Below, one piece after another: positions 17,871-29,456 of a stretch of 64,000 nt of DNA. Made by a program: the position numbers and the translations under genes. Each line of letters opens with the position of its first letter. The first letter of the stretch is position 1. This DNA is from Betaproteobacteria bacterium (GTDB lineage Bacteria; Pseudomonadota; Gammaproteobacteria; Burkholderiales; SG8-39), in contig JADJPT010000004.1 in the NCBI GenBank assembly GCA_016713125.1, positions 175,340 to 239,339 on the forward strand. The letters are read 5' to 3'. The notes under the pieces are model-generated. The model did not search any database and had not been told where the DNA came from. It was given only the letters and a program-made list of their open reading frames with translations.

Positions 17871-18674
17871 ATGAACTCACGCGACCCGCAATCCATCCCT
17901 GACGTCCAGAACTCGGCCGACACGCGTCGCCTGGCGATCGACAAGGTCGGGATCAAGGCGATCCGCCACCCCGTGCGCATACAGGAGCGTTCCGGCGGGG
18001 TGCAGCACACCATCGCCAACTTCAACATGTACGTGGGCCTGCCCCAGCACTTCAAGGGCACGCACATGTCGCGCTTCGTGCAGATCCTGAATGCGCACGA
18101 ACGCGAGATCACGGTCGATTCCTTCAAGCTGATGCTGCAGGAGATGGTCGAGAAGCTGGAGGCCGAGGAAGGCCACATAGAAATGCGCTTCCCCTACTTC
18201 GTCGACAAGGCCGCGCCGGTGTCCGGCGTGCGCAGCCTGATGGACTACGAGGTCAGCTTCATCGGCGAGATCAGGGGCGGAAAGCCTCTGTTTTCCATGA
18301 AGGTGGTGGTTCCCGTCACCAGCCTTTGCCCCTGCTCCAAGGAGATCTCCGAGTACGGCGCGCACAACCAGCGTTCGCACGTCACGGTCGCCGCGACCAC
18401 CAACGGCTTCGTGTGGATCGAGGAAATCATCGACATCGTCGAGAAGCAGGCCTCCTGCGAACTGTACGGGTTGCTCAAGCGCCCGGACGAGAAATTCGTC
18501 ACTGAACGCGCCTATGACAATCCGAAGTTCGTCGAGGACATGGTGCGCGACGTGGCGGCGGTGCTGAATGCCGACGAACGCATCGACGCCTATGTGGTGG
18601 AGTCGGAGAACTTCGAGTCCATCCACAACCATTCGGCCTACGCCCTGATCGAGCGCAACAAGCGCGCCGTCTAG
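17871..18674 (+). CDS. folE2: GTP cyclohydrolase FolE2 (type IB)
   Basis: Converts GTP to 7,8-dihydroneopterin triphosphate, the first step of folate synthesis; 267 residues. The IPDVQ start, [13 protein letters not shown], the active-site Cys in [19 protein letters not shown] and the C-terminal [13 protein letters not shown] are the FolE2 signatures. Family members work with metals other than zinc and often replace zinc-dependent FolE under zinc limitation. No FolE is in the window. Two ATGs occur (17868, 17871); the second is preferred from its spacing to the -10 box. Confidence 0.95.
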   Translation: MNSRDPQSIPDVQNSADTRRLAIDKVGIKAIRHPVRIQERSGGVQHTIANFNMYVGLPQHFKGTHMSRFVQILNAHEREITVDSFKLMLQEMVEKLEAEEGHIEMRFPYFVDKAAPVSGVRSLMDYEVSFIGEIRGGKPLFSMKVVVPVTSLCPCSKEISEYGAHNQRSHVTVAATTNGFVWIEEIIDIVEKQASCELYGLLKRPDEKFVTERAYDNPKFVEDMVRDVAAVLNADERIDAYVVESENFESIHNHSAYALIERNKRAV

Positions 18675-18715
18675 CGAGTTCCCCGCCGGCGCGGCGTCCG
18701 CCCGCCGCGCAAGGG

Positions 18716-19363
18716 CTAGTAGCGCTGCAACAGTGTCATCGTCTCGCCGTCGCGGCGCATCTCGACGCGGTTCAGGAAGCTCATGCCCAAGAGCGTCAGT
18801 CCCAACCCGCCGCCGTCGAGCACCACGGCATCGACGTTGTGCATCTCGATGTCGCCCACCTTCACCGTGTCGAGCTTGATGCGATAGGCCGGGGTCGGAC
18901 CGTTGGCGGTCTGTGTGTAACCCTTCTGCCCCTTGCTGAAATCGATGCCCATGCGGCGCGCCTCGTTGCCTGGCAGCGAGATCATGGTTGCGCCGGTGTC
19001 GACCAGAGCGCGCAGCGGCTTGCCGTTGATCAGTGCGTCGGCGAGGAAATGGCCGCGCGGGTCTGCCGCCAGCACCGCCTGCGGCTTGCGCGCACCGGCC
19101 GTGGGGGCGCCGCTCGTGACATGCTGGCCGAGCGGCAGCGTGCGGCGTTTGCCTTCGATCTCGATCTGCGCACTGGTCTTGTCAACCGAGAGCACGGTGA
19201 GTTGGCCGAACTTCTGTCCGATTCGCACCGTTTTCGGCGTGCCGCCATCGACCACCAGCACCGCCGCCTTTCCGGCGACGACGCCGATCAGGCTCACTTC
19301 GGCGGCGGACGCCGCACCGGGCAGGCAAAGCAGCGCCAGGCTCAGGATGGTGGTATGCCGCAT
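18716..19363 (-). CDS. Periplasmic retropepsin-like aspartic protease
   Basis: A 215-residue exported protein of the clan AA bacterial aspartic proteases (TIGR02281 type). A signal peptide (TTILSLALLCLPGAASAAE) opens at ATG 19363. The catalytic core is LRALVDTGATMISLPG (DTGAT), followed by the flap region and the hydrophobic LTLLGMSFLNRVEM strand. One active-site Asp per chain implies a dimer, as in retropepsins. The upstream start at 19426 would remove the signal peptide. It is divergent from the amidotransferase. Confidence 0.88.
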   Translation of the reverse strand: MRHTTILSLALLCLPGAASAAEVSLIGVVAGKAAVLVVDGGTPKTVRIGQKFGQLTVLSVDKTSAQIEIEGKRRTLPLGQHVTSGAPTAGARKPQAVLAADPRGHFLADALINGKPLRALVDTGATMISLPGNEARRMGIDFSKGQKGYTQTANGPTPAYRIKLDTVKVGDIEMHNVDAVVLDGGGLGLTLLGMSFLNRVEMRRDGETMTLLQRY

Positions 19364-19409
19364 GCGCTTACAATCCCGGGCTGACCGGGCCGCAAATTCT
19401 GGAGCAAGC

Positions 19410-20118
<709 letters not shown>

Positions 20119-20149
20119 CCCGACCTGAGGGCGCGCCCGCTTTCCGCGG

Positions 20150-20635
20150 TCAGTCGCGGAAATTGATGAACTGCAGCGGCAGGTCGGTCACTTCCTTGCG
20201 TACCAGGGCGATGGCCGCCTGCAGATCATCGCGCTTGGCGCCCTGCACCCGCACGGTCTCGCCCTGGATGCTGGACTGGACCTTGATCTTCGATTCCTTG
20301 ATCAGCTTGCCGATCTGCTTGGCCTTGTCCGAAGGCACGCCGGTGCGCACGATCACCACCTGCTTGACCTTGTCACCGCCGATCTTCTCTACGTCTTTCA
20401 GCTCAAGGCTGCGCACGTCGATGCTGCGCTTGACCATGCGCGGGCGCAGAACGTCCAGCACCTGGCCGAGCTTGTACTCGTCGTCGGCGTAGACCGTGAG
20501 CTCCAGTTCCTTCTGCTCGACGCGTGCGTCGGAGCCCTTGAAGTCGAAGCGGTTGCCGACCTCCTTGTTGGTCTGCTCGACCGCGTTCTTCACTTCCTGC
20601 TTGTCGACTTCCGAGACGATATCGAACGAGGGCAT
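20150..20635 (-). CDS. yajQ: YajQ-family nucleotide-binding protein
   Basis: A 161-residue protein of the DUF520/YajQ family with two ferredoxin-like halves. Members bind cyclic di-GMP or nucleotides and act as regulators in some proteobacteria. [21 protein letters not shown] at the start, [10 protein letters not shown] and the [22 protein letters not shown] segment are diagnostic. The length is exact for the family. Confidence 0.94.
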   Translation of the reverse strand: MPSFDIVSEVDKQEVKNAVEQTNKEVGNRFDFKGSDARVEQKELELTVYADDEYKLGQVLDVLRPRMVKRSIDVRSLELKDVEKIGGDKVKQVVIVRTGVPSDKAKQIGKLIKESKIKVQSSIQGETVRVQGAKRDDLQAAIALVRKEVTDLPLQFINFRD

Positions 20636-20681
20636 GGCGATCCTCCGCGCTGTGCAAAGGACCGGATTCTACGCCTGAGGC

Positions 20682-21483
20682 CTACTTGAAACGTTCCTCG
20701 CGCCACTTGATCGCCGCCTTCAGCCCCTGCTCGCGCGCGATCTTGCGGAACTCCGCGCCTTCCGGGGTCTGGTTCATCGCCGTGAGAGAGAACATCTCTT
20801 CGGCATAGGTCATGCTCATGGCCATGCCGCGCAGTTCGTAGGTCTTGTTGATCGCTTCCTTGACCATGTTGATGCCGGCCGCCGGCAGGCGCGCCAGGCG
20901 CAGCGCGATCTTGCGCGCTTCCTCCATCAGCGTGTCGGCGGAACCACCTTGTTGACGATGCCCATGCGATGCGCTTCTGCGGCGCTGATGCGCTCGCCCA
21001 GCAGCATCATCTCCTTGGCGTGCTTCATGCCGACCACCCAGGGCATGACCAGGAAAGGCGTGGCCGAACTGAACTCGATCTCGGGCTCGCCGAATTGCGC
21101 GCTGTCGGCTGCGATCGTGTAATCGCAGGCCATGGACATGTCGCAGCCGCCACCCAGGCAGTAGCCGTTCACCGCAGCCACCACCGGCAGGCGCGAGCGC
21201 CAGATCTTCCAGTTCGTGTCGTTGCCGTCCTTGGCGTGGCTGCGCCAGTCGTCCACCGTGCTGCGCGGCTTTTCCTGGGCGTGATGTCGAAGCCGGCGCT
21301 GAACGCCTTGCCGCTGCCGGTCAGGATCAGGGCGCGTACCGAGGCGTCCTTGTCGCATTCATCGATCGCAGCGCGCAGATCGGCGAGCAGCTGGTCGGAC
21401 AACGAGTTCATTTTCTCGGGTCGGGTCAGCGTGATGACGCCGAGCGCGCCGTCGCGTTCGAGCTTGAGGGTCGAGTAAGCCAT
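20682..21483 (-). CDS. Enoyl-CoA hydratase/isomerase, two frameshifts
   Basis: A crotonase-fold acyl-CoA enzyme. Three frames join cleanly. Residues from ATG 21483 run to AFSAGFDITP; then, after a missing base in the GGG at 21277-21279, QEKPRSTVDDW to IVNKVVP with the CoA-binding NGYCLGGGCDM loop; then, after a missing base near 20937-20941, DTLMEEARKIALRLARLP to the stop. Two added bases give 267 residues, typical of the family. The oxyanion-hole GGG is intact. It starts 15 bases after the acyl-CoA synthetase gene and is co-directional, so both probably act on the same CoA thioester pathway. Confidence 0.85.
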
Positions 21484-21498
21484 GGCAGATCCTTTTTT

Positions 21499-23673
21499 CT
21501 ACTGGGTTGAGCGATTCTTGGGGATTATCAGCGCGTCGAGCACTCGTACGCCGCGCCCCGCGGGAAGCACGGCGACCGGATTGAGGTCCACGGCTTCGAG
21601 AACATCCGCGTAGGCCGCACCGATGGCGGACAAGCGCGCGAGCAGTTCGCAGAAGGCTTCGGCATCCGCGGCGGGCGCGCCGCGAAAACCCGCCAGAAGC
21701 TTGCCCGCCCGGGTCGCGTCGACCAGGGTGCGCGCCTGCGCGGTGTCGATGGGACAGAGCGCGAGCGCCGCGTCCTTGACGAGTTCGACAAGTACGCCGC
21801 CGGTGCCCGTGACCACGCCCATGCCGAAGGGCTCCTGCCGTGACAGGCCGGCGATCATTTCGACGCCTCCGACGACCATCTCCTGCACCAGCACCTTTGC
21901 GATGCGGGCCTTCGGAGCATGCCCGCGCACAGAAGCGAGCATCCCGGCATAGGCCGCCCGCAGGGCATCGGCGTCGGCGATGTCGACGCGCACGCCGCCG
22001 ACTTCGGTCTTGTGAGAAATGTCCGGGGATTCGATCTTCAGGACCACCGGATAGCCGAGTTCGCGGGCCGCGGCCAGCGCCTCTTCCTCGTTGGTGGCGA
22101 GCTTCTCGCGCGTGACGGGCAGGCCGTGTGCGGCCAGGAACGCCTTGGCTTCGCGCTCGGTGAAGGGCGTGCCGGCAGCCAGCCGCTCGATCCAGGCCGG
22201 CTGCGTCAGGGTTGTCGCAGGCGTCGCGGGAAGCGACTCCCAGGATGCCAGATACGCGGCATGCTGGAAGGCACGCTGGAAGGCGAGCAGGCTGGCGCGG
22301 GCGCCCTGCATCGCGGGCACGCCTTCGGTGTTCAGCGGTTCGACGACGTGCGGGTGCAGTCCGCCCGACGCGATGTTGAAGAAGGCCACCGGCTTGTCGA
22401 TGCGTCGCGAAACGTTGACCACGGCCTCGGCGATGCGCCGGTAGTTCCCCGAGCCGAGCTTGGACAGGCCCGGCGAGCAGTCCTGCGCGGCCGCCACGAG
22501 CGCCACGTTCGGGTCGCTTGCCAGTGCCTCCATGCAGGCTTCGTAGATGGTCGTGTCGTAGACGGCGTTGCCCGTCGCGTCTAGCGGGTTCGAGGCGGTG
22601 CCGAACCCCGGCAGTACGGCGCGCAGACGCGTGCCTGCGTCGGCAGACAGTTCGGGCATGCGCACACCGAGGCGGTCGGCGATATCGCACAGCATGGCGG
22701 TTTCCCCGCCGCTGACCGAGATGATGCCCACACCTGCGCCGGCATGCACCGCGGGTCTGCGCTTCATCGACAGCATCAGTGCAAGGCTCTCGCTCATCTC
22801 ATCGAGATCGTCGACCGCTATGACGCCGTTGTCCCGGTAGAAGGCTGCGTAGGCTTCTGCCGATCCGGCCAGCGATCCGGTGTGGGCTGCAGAGGCGGCG
22901 GCACCCCTGGTCGACTTGCCGACCTTGAGCGCGACAACCGGCTTCCCGGCGCGATGCATCGCGCGCATTCCGGCGGCGAAACGCGCCGGATCGCGCATGG
23001 TTTCCATGAACAGTGCGACGACGCGCGTCGAAGGTTCGCCGGCCAGATACTCGAGGTACTCGGCCATGTCCACTACCGCGGCATTGCCGGCGGAAACCAG
23101 GTGCGAGAGTCCGAAGCGCGCCAGCGTTGAGATCGCGATGCAGCCGGAACCCGAATGCGAAACCACCGCAAGCCCGCCCGCCCACACGCTCTCGGGGACC
23201 GAGGAGCTGTACAGGGAGGTGCGGTGTGTGACATTCACCAATCCGAGGCAGTTTGGCCCGCAGATCACCAATCCGGTGCGTTCGCACAATGCCTGCAACT
23301 CGGCTTGCAGCTTGCGTCCCTCGGCGCCGGTCTCGGCGAATCCACTCGCGAAAACCACGGCGGCGCGCACGCCGCGCGCGGCCGCTTCCTCGAGCGTGGG
23401 CAGGACCTTGTCTGCCGACAGCGCGACCACGGCACAGTCCGGCGCTTCCGGCAACGATGCAAGATTTGCATAGGCCTTCAGTCCCGCCACTTCGGCCGCG
23501 GTTGGATGCACGGGGTAGATGCCGCCCTCGAAACCGAAGCGGACCAGATTGGCCACCGCATTGTTGCCCAGAGTGTTGGGGCGCGGAGAGGCGCCGAGCA
23601 CGGCGATGGAGCGTGGACGCAGCAGCGGTTCGAGAGACCGCGACGTGGGGGTCGATGGCGCGGAAACGCTCAT
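21499..23673 (-). CDS. Acetate--CoA ligase-type acyl-CoA synthetase (NDP-forming)
   Basis: A 724-residue single-chain NDP-forming acyl-CoA synthetase of the ACD superfamily. In order: an N-terminal CoA-binding Rossmann domain (SIAVLGASPRPNTLGN), a succinyl-CoA-ligase-like domain with GPNCLGLVN and VVSHSGSG, the phospho-histidine region AAHTGSLAGS, and a C-terminal ATP-grasp domain (PVVLKIESPDISHKTEVGGV; VLVQEMVVGGVEMIAG). Its neighbours are an enoyl-CoA hydratase downstream and a divergent Bug binding protein, suggesting uptake and CoA activation of an organic acid. The acid is unknown. Confidence 0.9.
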   Translation of the reverse strand: MSVSAPSTPTSRSLEPLLRPRSIAVLGASPRPNTLGNNAVANLVRFGFEGGIYPVHPTAAEVAGLKAYANLASLPEAPDCAVVALSADKVLPTLEEAAARGVRAAVVFASGFAETGAEGRKLQAELQALCERTGLVICGPNCLGLVNVTHRTSLYSSSVPESVWAGGLAVVSHSGSGCIAISTLARFGLSHLVSAGNAAVVDMAEYLEYLAGEPSTRVVALFMETMRDPARFAAGMRAMHRAGKPVVALKVGKSTRGAAASAAHTGSLAGSAEAYAAFYRDNGVIAVDDLDEMSESLALMLSMKRRPAVHAGAGVGIISVSGGETAMLCDIADRLGVRMPELSADAGTRLRAVLPGFGTASNPLDATGNAVYDTTIYEACMEALASDPNVALVAAAQDCSPGLSKLGSGNYRRIAEAVVNVSRRIDKPVAFFNIASGGLHPHVVEPLNTEGVPAMQGARASLLAFQRAFQHAAYLASWESLPATPATTLTQPAWIERLAAGTPFTEREAKAFLAAHGLPVTREKLATNEEEALAAARELGYPVVLKIESPDISHKTEVGGVRVDIADADALRAAYAGMLASVRGHAPKARIAKVLVQEMVVGGVEMIAGLSRQEPFGMGVVTGTGGVLVELVKDAALALCPIDTAQARTLVDATRAGKLLAGFRGAPAADAEAFCELLARLSAIGAAYADVLEAVDLNPVAVLPAGRGVRVLDALIIPKNRSTQ

Positions 23674-23731
23674 TGGATAGACGATGCCTCTTTCATGTAT
23701 AGGGGAGGGCTATGCAGGTGAGTTGAGGGAA

Positions 23732-23747
23732 TGGTATATCCTTTGCT
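23732..23747 (+). promoter_or_regulatory. Sigma-54 (RpoN) promoter for the Bug gene at 23818
   Basis: TGGTATATCCTTTGCT fits the RpoN consensus TGG-Y-A-Y-R-N4-TTGC-W at every specified position. GG lies at 23733-23734 and GC at 23745-23746, with the required 10 bases between. It is oriented toward the Bug gene, predicting a start near 23758 and a leader of about 60 bases. No enhancer-binding regulator gene is in the window. Confidence 0.7.
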
Positions 23748-23817
23748 TGCAAAACAGCAGGGGTTCGCGAGGCAGTTTTGCATGCGAGCCATACATCCAT
23801 AGCCAAGGGGGCGTTAA

Positions 23818-24798
23818 ATGAAGAAGCTCAGCAAGCTGCTCGCAATACTGGTCGCCTGCAGTTCCGCAACACTGGCGCACGCGCAGGGCGCCGCGAACTA
23901 CCCGAGCAAGCCGATCACCGTCATCAGCCCGTTCGCACCGGGCGGCACGTCCGATTTTGTCGGCCGCCTGGTTGCCATGAAGCTCGGCGAGACGGCCGGC
24001 TGGCGCGTCGTGCTCGAGGCCAAGCCCGGCGCCAACGGGCAGATCGGCACCGATCAGGTCGCCAAGTCCGCCCCCGACGGTTACACGCTCGTTCTCGGTC
24101 CCAGCTCGACGCATGCAATCAACCCGAGCGTGTTCAAGACTCTGCCCTATGACGTGCTGCGCGATTTCATCGGCATCGCCATGCTGGGCAGCACCGCGAA
24201 CATCATTGCGGTCAACCCCAAGGTGCCGGCCACCAACGTCAAGGAGTTGATCGCCTACGCGAAGGCCAATCCCGGCAAGCTCGCCTTCTCCTCTCCGGGA
24301 GCCGGGACCTCGGTGCACATCGCAGGCGAGATGTTCAAGGATGCGGCCGGCGGCATTGATCTGCTGCACGTACCGTTCAAGGGCAGCGGCCCCTCGATGG
24401 CCGCAGTGCTGGGCGGCGACGTGCAGGTGCTGGTCGAGAACATCTCGGCGGCGGTGCCGAACATCAAGGCCGGACGCCTGCGCGCGATCGCGGTGACCTC
24501 GATCATTCGCGAGCCTTCGCTGCCTGACGTGCCGACGCTGAACGAGGCCGGGCTGACGGGCTTCGAAGTGCTGGCCTGGTTCAGCCTGTTCGCGCCCTCC
24601 GCGACGCCGCGCGATATCGTGAACAAGCTCAACGCGGAAGTCGTCAAGGTGCTGAACATGCCGGATGTCCGTGATCAGATGCTGGCGCGCGGCCTGATAC
24701 CGCGCCCGATGACGGTCGATGCGTTCAACGCGCTTTGGCGCAAGGACATCGAGAAGTACGCCGCCATCGTGAAGAAGGCGAAGATCTCGATCGATTGA
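23818..24798 (+). CDS. Bug-family (TctC) periplasmic solute-binding protein
   Basis: TTT-family receptor, 326 residues, with a signal peptide cleaved near AHA-QGAANYPSKP. Hallmarks are YPSKPITVISPFAPGGTSDF, GANGQIGTDQVAKSAPDGYTL, the VPFKGSGPSM ligand motif and LPDVPTLNEAGLTGFE. ATG 23818 follows AAGGGGGC. It is divergent from the acyl-CoA synthetase/enoyl-CoA hydratase pair and preceded by a sigma-54 promoter, so its expression is probably tied to a specific signal. Ligand unknown; no TctAB genes nearby. Confidence 0.93.
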   Translation: MKKLSKLLAILVACSSATLAHAQGAANYPSKPITVISPFAPGGTSDFVGRLVAMKLGETAGWRVVLEAKPGANGQIGTDQVAKSAPDGYTLVLGPSSTHAINPSVFKTLPYDVLRDFIGIAMLGSTANIIAVNPKVPATNVKELIAYAKANPGKLAFSSPGAGTSVHIAGEMFKDAAGGIDLLHVPFKGSGPSMAAVLGGDVQVLVENISAAVPNIKAGRLRAIAVTSIIREPSLPDVPTLNEAGLTGFEVLAWFSLFAPSATPRDIVNKLNAEVVKVLNMPDVRDQMLARGLIPRPMTVDAFNALWRKDIEKYAAIVKKAKISID

Positions 24799-24862
24799 GT
24801 GCGGAGCGCCGCGCGCAGGCTGCATGCGCGCGGCGGCGGGGGTGTGCCGGCCTTGCGCCGGA

Positions 24863-25557
24863 CTAGCGTTCGGCGTTGAGCTTCTGCAGCTGCTCTATCC
24901 AGCGCAGCGTGACGGCGCGGATCCATTCGAGATCCGCGGCGTTCTCGTAGATGGTCAGGACGGTCAGGCTCACCGCCTTGCCGCCGATGCGCGCCAGCGT
25001 CCCGGTGGACAATCTGTAGGACGGCTTGTCGCCCCAGCTTCGCGGAGGAGTCCGGGTTCCCTGCAGGACTGAGCGCACCGCCTCGTCATTGCGCAACTCG
25101 GCGATCAGATGCGCGATGCCGTGCGGTTTCTCGTCCAGATACTTCAGTGGATCCGCGCCTGCCGGGCGCGTTCACCGACGTTGCCGAATACCTCGCGTGA
25201 CATGGCGACGAACTGTGCGGCACTCTCCCGCTCACGCGCCATCGCGCGTGGCACGGTGAGCAGCAGCACGCGGCGCAGATCGGGGGTGTCGCCCGCGCTG
25301 AAGCGACGCACGTCGGCATCGGACAGGGCGAAGACCAGTATCCGGTTGCCTTCGGGAACCAGGCTCTCGGCGAACTCGTTGAGTCGCGGCGAGCCTATGA
25401 ACGCGGTGTCCGAGTAGCCCGGCGGGGTGTCGATGACGACGCGGTCCGCGCCCAGTTGCGTGATCACCGGTGCGGCGTCCGCAACGCCGCAGGCGAGCAC
25501 CGCAGCGAACGCCGCGGCGGAGCCCAGGCGTCTCGCGGAGGCTGCGGCGCGCGCCAT
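24863..25557 (-). CDS. Exported hypothetical protein, frameshifted
   Basis: A secreted protein of about 231 residues once one base is restored near 25151-25156; unedited, the frame ends at TGA 25144 after RQARIH. The signal peptide is AAAFAAVLACGVADAAP. The middle is rich in acidic and arginine residues (FALSDADVRRFSAGDTPDLRRVLL). The distal part, DPLKYLDEKPHGIAHLIAEL to LNAER, includes a beta-rich segment. The ATG lies 2 bases after the argG stop, so it is translationally coupled to the arginine genes. I do not recognise a family. Confidence 0.6.
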
Positions 25558-25559
25558 GC

Positions 25560-26820
<1,261 letters not shown>

Positions 26821-26821
<1 letters not shown>

Positions 26822-27741
26822 TACGTTTTCACTTTTCCAAGTAGCAGAAATTCCATCAGGGCCTTCTGGGCGTGCAGCCGGTTCTCCGCCTCGTCCCAGA
26901 CCACGCTGTGCGGTCCGTCGATCACCTCGGCGGCGACTTCCTCGCCGCGGTGCGCCGGCAGGCAGTGCAGGAACAGGGCGTCATCCCTGGCCACGCGCAT
27001 CATTTCGGCGTCGACCTGCCAGTCTTCGAATGCCTTGCGGCGCGCTTCGTTCTCGGCTTCGAAGCCCATGCTGGTCCACACGTCGGTGGTCACCAGATCC
27101 GCGCCCTTCGCCGCTTCCATGGGGTCGGCGAACTCTTCATAGTTGTCGGTGCCGTACAGGTTGGCACGTTCGGGTTCCACTTCGTAGCCGGGCGGTGTCG
27201 ATACGTGCACGTTGAAATCCAGCACTTCGGCCGCCTGCAGCCAGGTGTTGCATACGTTGTTCGAGTCGCCGATCCAGCACACCGTTTTTCCGGTGATCGG
27301 GCCGCGGTGCTCGATGTAAGTGTAGATGTCGGCAAGGATCTGGCAAGGATGATATTCGTTGGTCAGCCCGTTGATCACCGGCACGCGCGAATTCGCCGCG
27401 AAGCGCTCGATGATCTCCTGCTCGAAGGTGCGGATCATCACGAGGTCAGACATCCGGGAAATGACCTGCGCGGCGTCCTCGACGGGCTCGCCGCGGCCGA
27501 GCTGCGAGTCGCGCGTGTTCAGATAGATGGCCGCGCCGCCCAGCTGGTGCATGCCTGCTTCGAAGGACAGGCGCGTGCGCGTGCTTTGCTTCTCGAAGAT
27601 CATCACCAGAGTCCGGTCTTCGAGGGGCCAGTAGCGCTCGTAGCTCTTGAACTTGTGCTTGATCCAGCGCGTGCGATCGAACAGGTACGCGTACTCCGCC
27701 CTGTCGATATCGCGAAACTGCAGGAAATGCCGGATCGACAT
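26821..27741 (-). CDS. argF: Ornithine carbamoyltransferase
   Basis: Makes citrulline from ornithine and carbamoyl phosphate; 306 residues. The carbamoyl-phosphate motif [20 protein letters not shown], the ornithine motif around DVWTSMGFE and the catalytic [11 protein letters not shown] are all present. ATG 27741 is chosen because upstream residues belong to the argD coding end. It starts 14 bases after argD and its stop overlaps the argG start. Confidence 0.96.
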
Positions 27742-27755
27742 CGCGTGCGTCCGCG

Positions 27756-28958
27756 TCAGCCGGCCTTGGCGGCGGCAAGCGCCGGCCGGGCCAGGAAGGA
27801 CTTCACGACCCGCACCAGGATGTCCACCAGTTGGCCGGCTTCCGCGACGCTCATGACCAGCGGTGGCACCAGGCGGATGACGTTCTCGGAGGTCACGTTC
27901 AGCACCAGTCCGGCGTCGAGCGCCATGCCTACGATATCTCCGCACGGCCGGTCGAGTTCCACACCCAGCATCATGCCCAGGCCGCGCACTTCGACGAATC
28001 CTCTCTCGCCGGCCAGTCCCTGCGTGATGCCGTCGCGGATCGCGCGGCCGACCTTGGCCGCGTTCTCGAGCAACCGCTCATCCTTCATCGTGTCGATGGT
28101 CGTCACGACGGCCGTGCAGGCGAGCGGGTTGCCGCCGAAGGTCGAGCCGTGCTTGCCCGGAGAAAACACGCCTTTGGCGCGATTGCCCGCCACGCAGGCG
28201 CCCACGGCCACGCCGCCGCCCAGGCCTTTGGCCAGCGGCACCACGTCGGGGGAGATGCCGGCATGCTGGTAAACGAACCACTGGCCGGTGCGGCCCACGC
28301 CGCACTGCACTTCGTCCGAGATGAACAGCCACTCGTGGCGGTCGCAGACCTCCTTGAGGCCGCGCAGGTACTCCATGCGCGCCACGTTGATGCCGCCTTC
28401 GCCCTGGATCGGTTCGATCATCACCGCGACCACGTTCTTGTTGTGCTCGGCCACCGCGCGGACCGCATCGAGGTCGTTCAGCGGCACGCGCACGAATCCC
28501 GATACCAGCGGTTCGAAGCCGGCCTGCACCTTGCGGCTGCCGGTGGCCGAAAGCGTGGCGAGCGTGCGGCCGTGGAAGGCCTTCTCGAAGACGATGATCT
28601 CCGGGCGCTCGACGCCGCGCTTGTGACCGTAGTAGCGGGCGATCTTGATGGCAGCCTCGTTCGCTTCGCAACCGGAGTTGCAGAAGAACACCTCGTCCAG
28701 GCCGGTGATCTCGGCAATGCGGTCGGCTGCCGCCTCCTGGGCCGGGATGGCGAACAGGTTGGAGGTGTGGATGATGCCGCTGGCGATGCGCTCGTTCAGC
28801 GCACGCACCAGCCTGGGGTGCGCATAGCCGAGTGTGTTCACGGCAATGCCGGCCAGCGCATCGAGGTACTTCTTGCCGGATTCGTCCCAGAGCCAGACGC
28901 CTTCGCCGCGAACGAAGGCCACGGGCAGCCGGGCATAAGTATTCATTACATGGGACAT
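27756..28958 (-). CDS. argD: Acetylornithine aminotransferase
   Basis: PLP-dependent class III aminotransferase, 400 residues, converting N-acetylglutamate semialdehyde to N-acetylornithine. FFCNSGCEANEAAIKIAR, FEKAFHGRTLATLS, EPIQGEGGI, ISDEVQCGVGRTG and the PLP-lysine region in VVPLAKGLGGG are clear. ATG 28958 follows AAGGGGGTC. It is the first gene of argD-F-G. Its leader carries a strong hairpin (28975-29005), so the operon may be attenuated. Confidence 0.95.
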   Translation of the reverse strand: MSHVMNTYARLPVAFVRGEGVWLWDESGKKYLDALAGIAVNTLGYAHPRLVRALNERIASGIIHTSNLFAIPAQEAAADRIAEITGLDEVFFCNSGCEANEAAIKIARYYGHKRGVERPEIIVFEKAFHGRTLATLSATGSRKVQAGFEPLVSGFVRVPLNDLDAVRAVAEHNKNVVAVMIEPIQGEGGINVARMEYLRGLKEVCDRHEWLFISDEVQCGVGRTGQWFVYQHAGISPDVVPLAKGLGGGVAVGACVAGNRAKGVFSPGKHGSTFGGNPLACTAVVTTIDTMKDERLLENAAKVGRAIRDGITQGLAGERGFVEVRGLGMMLGVELDRPCGDIVGMALDAGLVLNVTSENVIRLVPPLVMSVAEAGQLVDILVRVVKSFLARPALAAAKAG

Positions 28959-28974
28959 GGCAGACCCCCTTAAA

Positions 28975-29005
28975 CGCAAAAACGGCGGGAAAACCGCCGT
29001 TTGCG
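28975..29005 (-). terminator. Terminator-like hairpin in the argD leader
   Basis: CGCAAA(AA)CGGCGG (28975-28988) pairs with CCGCCGTTTGCG (28994-29005) around a 5-base loop. Read on the minus strand, the stem is followed by a TTTTT run and then TTTAAGGGGGT, the argD ribosome site, with ATG 28958 only 16 bases beyond the stem. A TGTGATAACAT-like extended -10 lies just upstream, so the hairpin would form at the very start of the transcript. This suits an attenuator or a stabilising leader structure. Confidence 0.55.
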
Positions 29006-29099
29006 GAATGTTATCACAGGCTTATGCATCTTCGCTGCCTTGCCGACCCGGGCTGGGGCTATACCCTATAATCCGCCGGTTGATTTTCGCGACCCGCAA

Positions 29100-29456
29100 A
29101 TGCCCGACACCCCCGTCGAGTTCGTCATCCAGGGCATTACCTTGCAGGGTGGCACCTTCCGCCCGAGCGACTGGGCGGAACGGCTGTGCGGCGTGATGTC
29201 GGCGTTCGGCGCAGATCGCCACATGCAATATTCCCCGTACGTCCACCCGATCACATCGAACGGCGTGAAGTGCGTGGTGGTCGACATGCGCCTGGAGACG
29301 CTGGAGCCCATGGCCTACCGGTTTCTGCTCAGCTTTGCCCAGGACAACGAATTGCAGGTGCGTCCCGGCAGGCCACCGGAGCGGACTCGGCTGGCTGAGC
29401 TGGACAAGGCGGGGACGGGCGCGGAGAACGGCACCGGCGGCGCGCTCAATGGCTGA
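29100..29456 (+). CDS. DUF3579 protein
   Basis: A 118-residue conserved betaproteobacterial protein of unknown function. VEFVIQGITLQGGTFRPSDWAERLCGVMSAFG, MQYSPYVHPITSNGVKCVVVDMRLETLEPMAYRFLL and FAQDNELQVRPGR are the DUF3579 core. ATG 29100 gives the usual family start; a perfect TATAAT at 29067-29072 fits a short leader. It is divergent from argD and convergent with rpsT, its common setting in Burkholderiales. Confidence 0.88.
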   Translation: MPDTPVEFVIQGITLQGGTFRPSDWAERLCGVMSAFGADRHMQYSPYVHPITSNGVKCVVVDMRLETLEPMAYRFLLSFAQDNELQVRPGRPPERTRLAELDKAGTGAENGTGGALNG

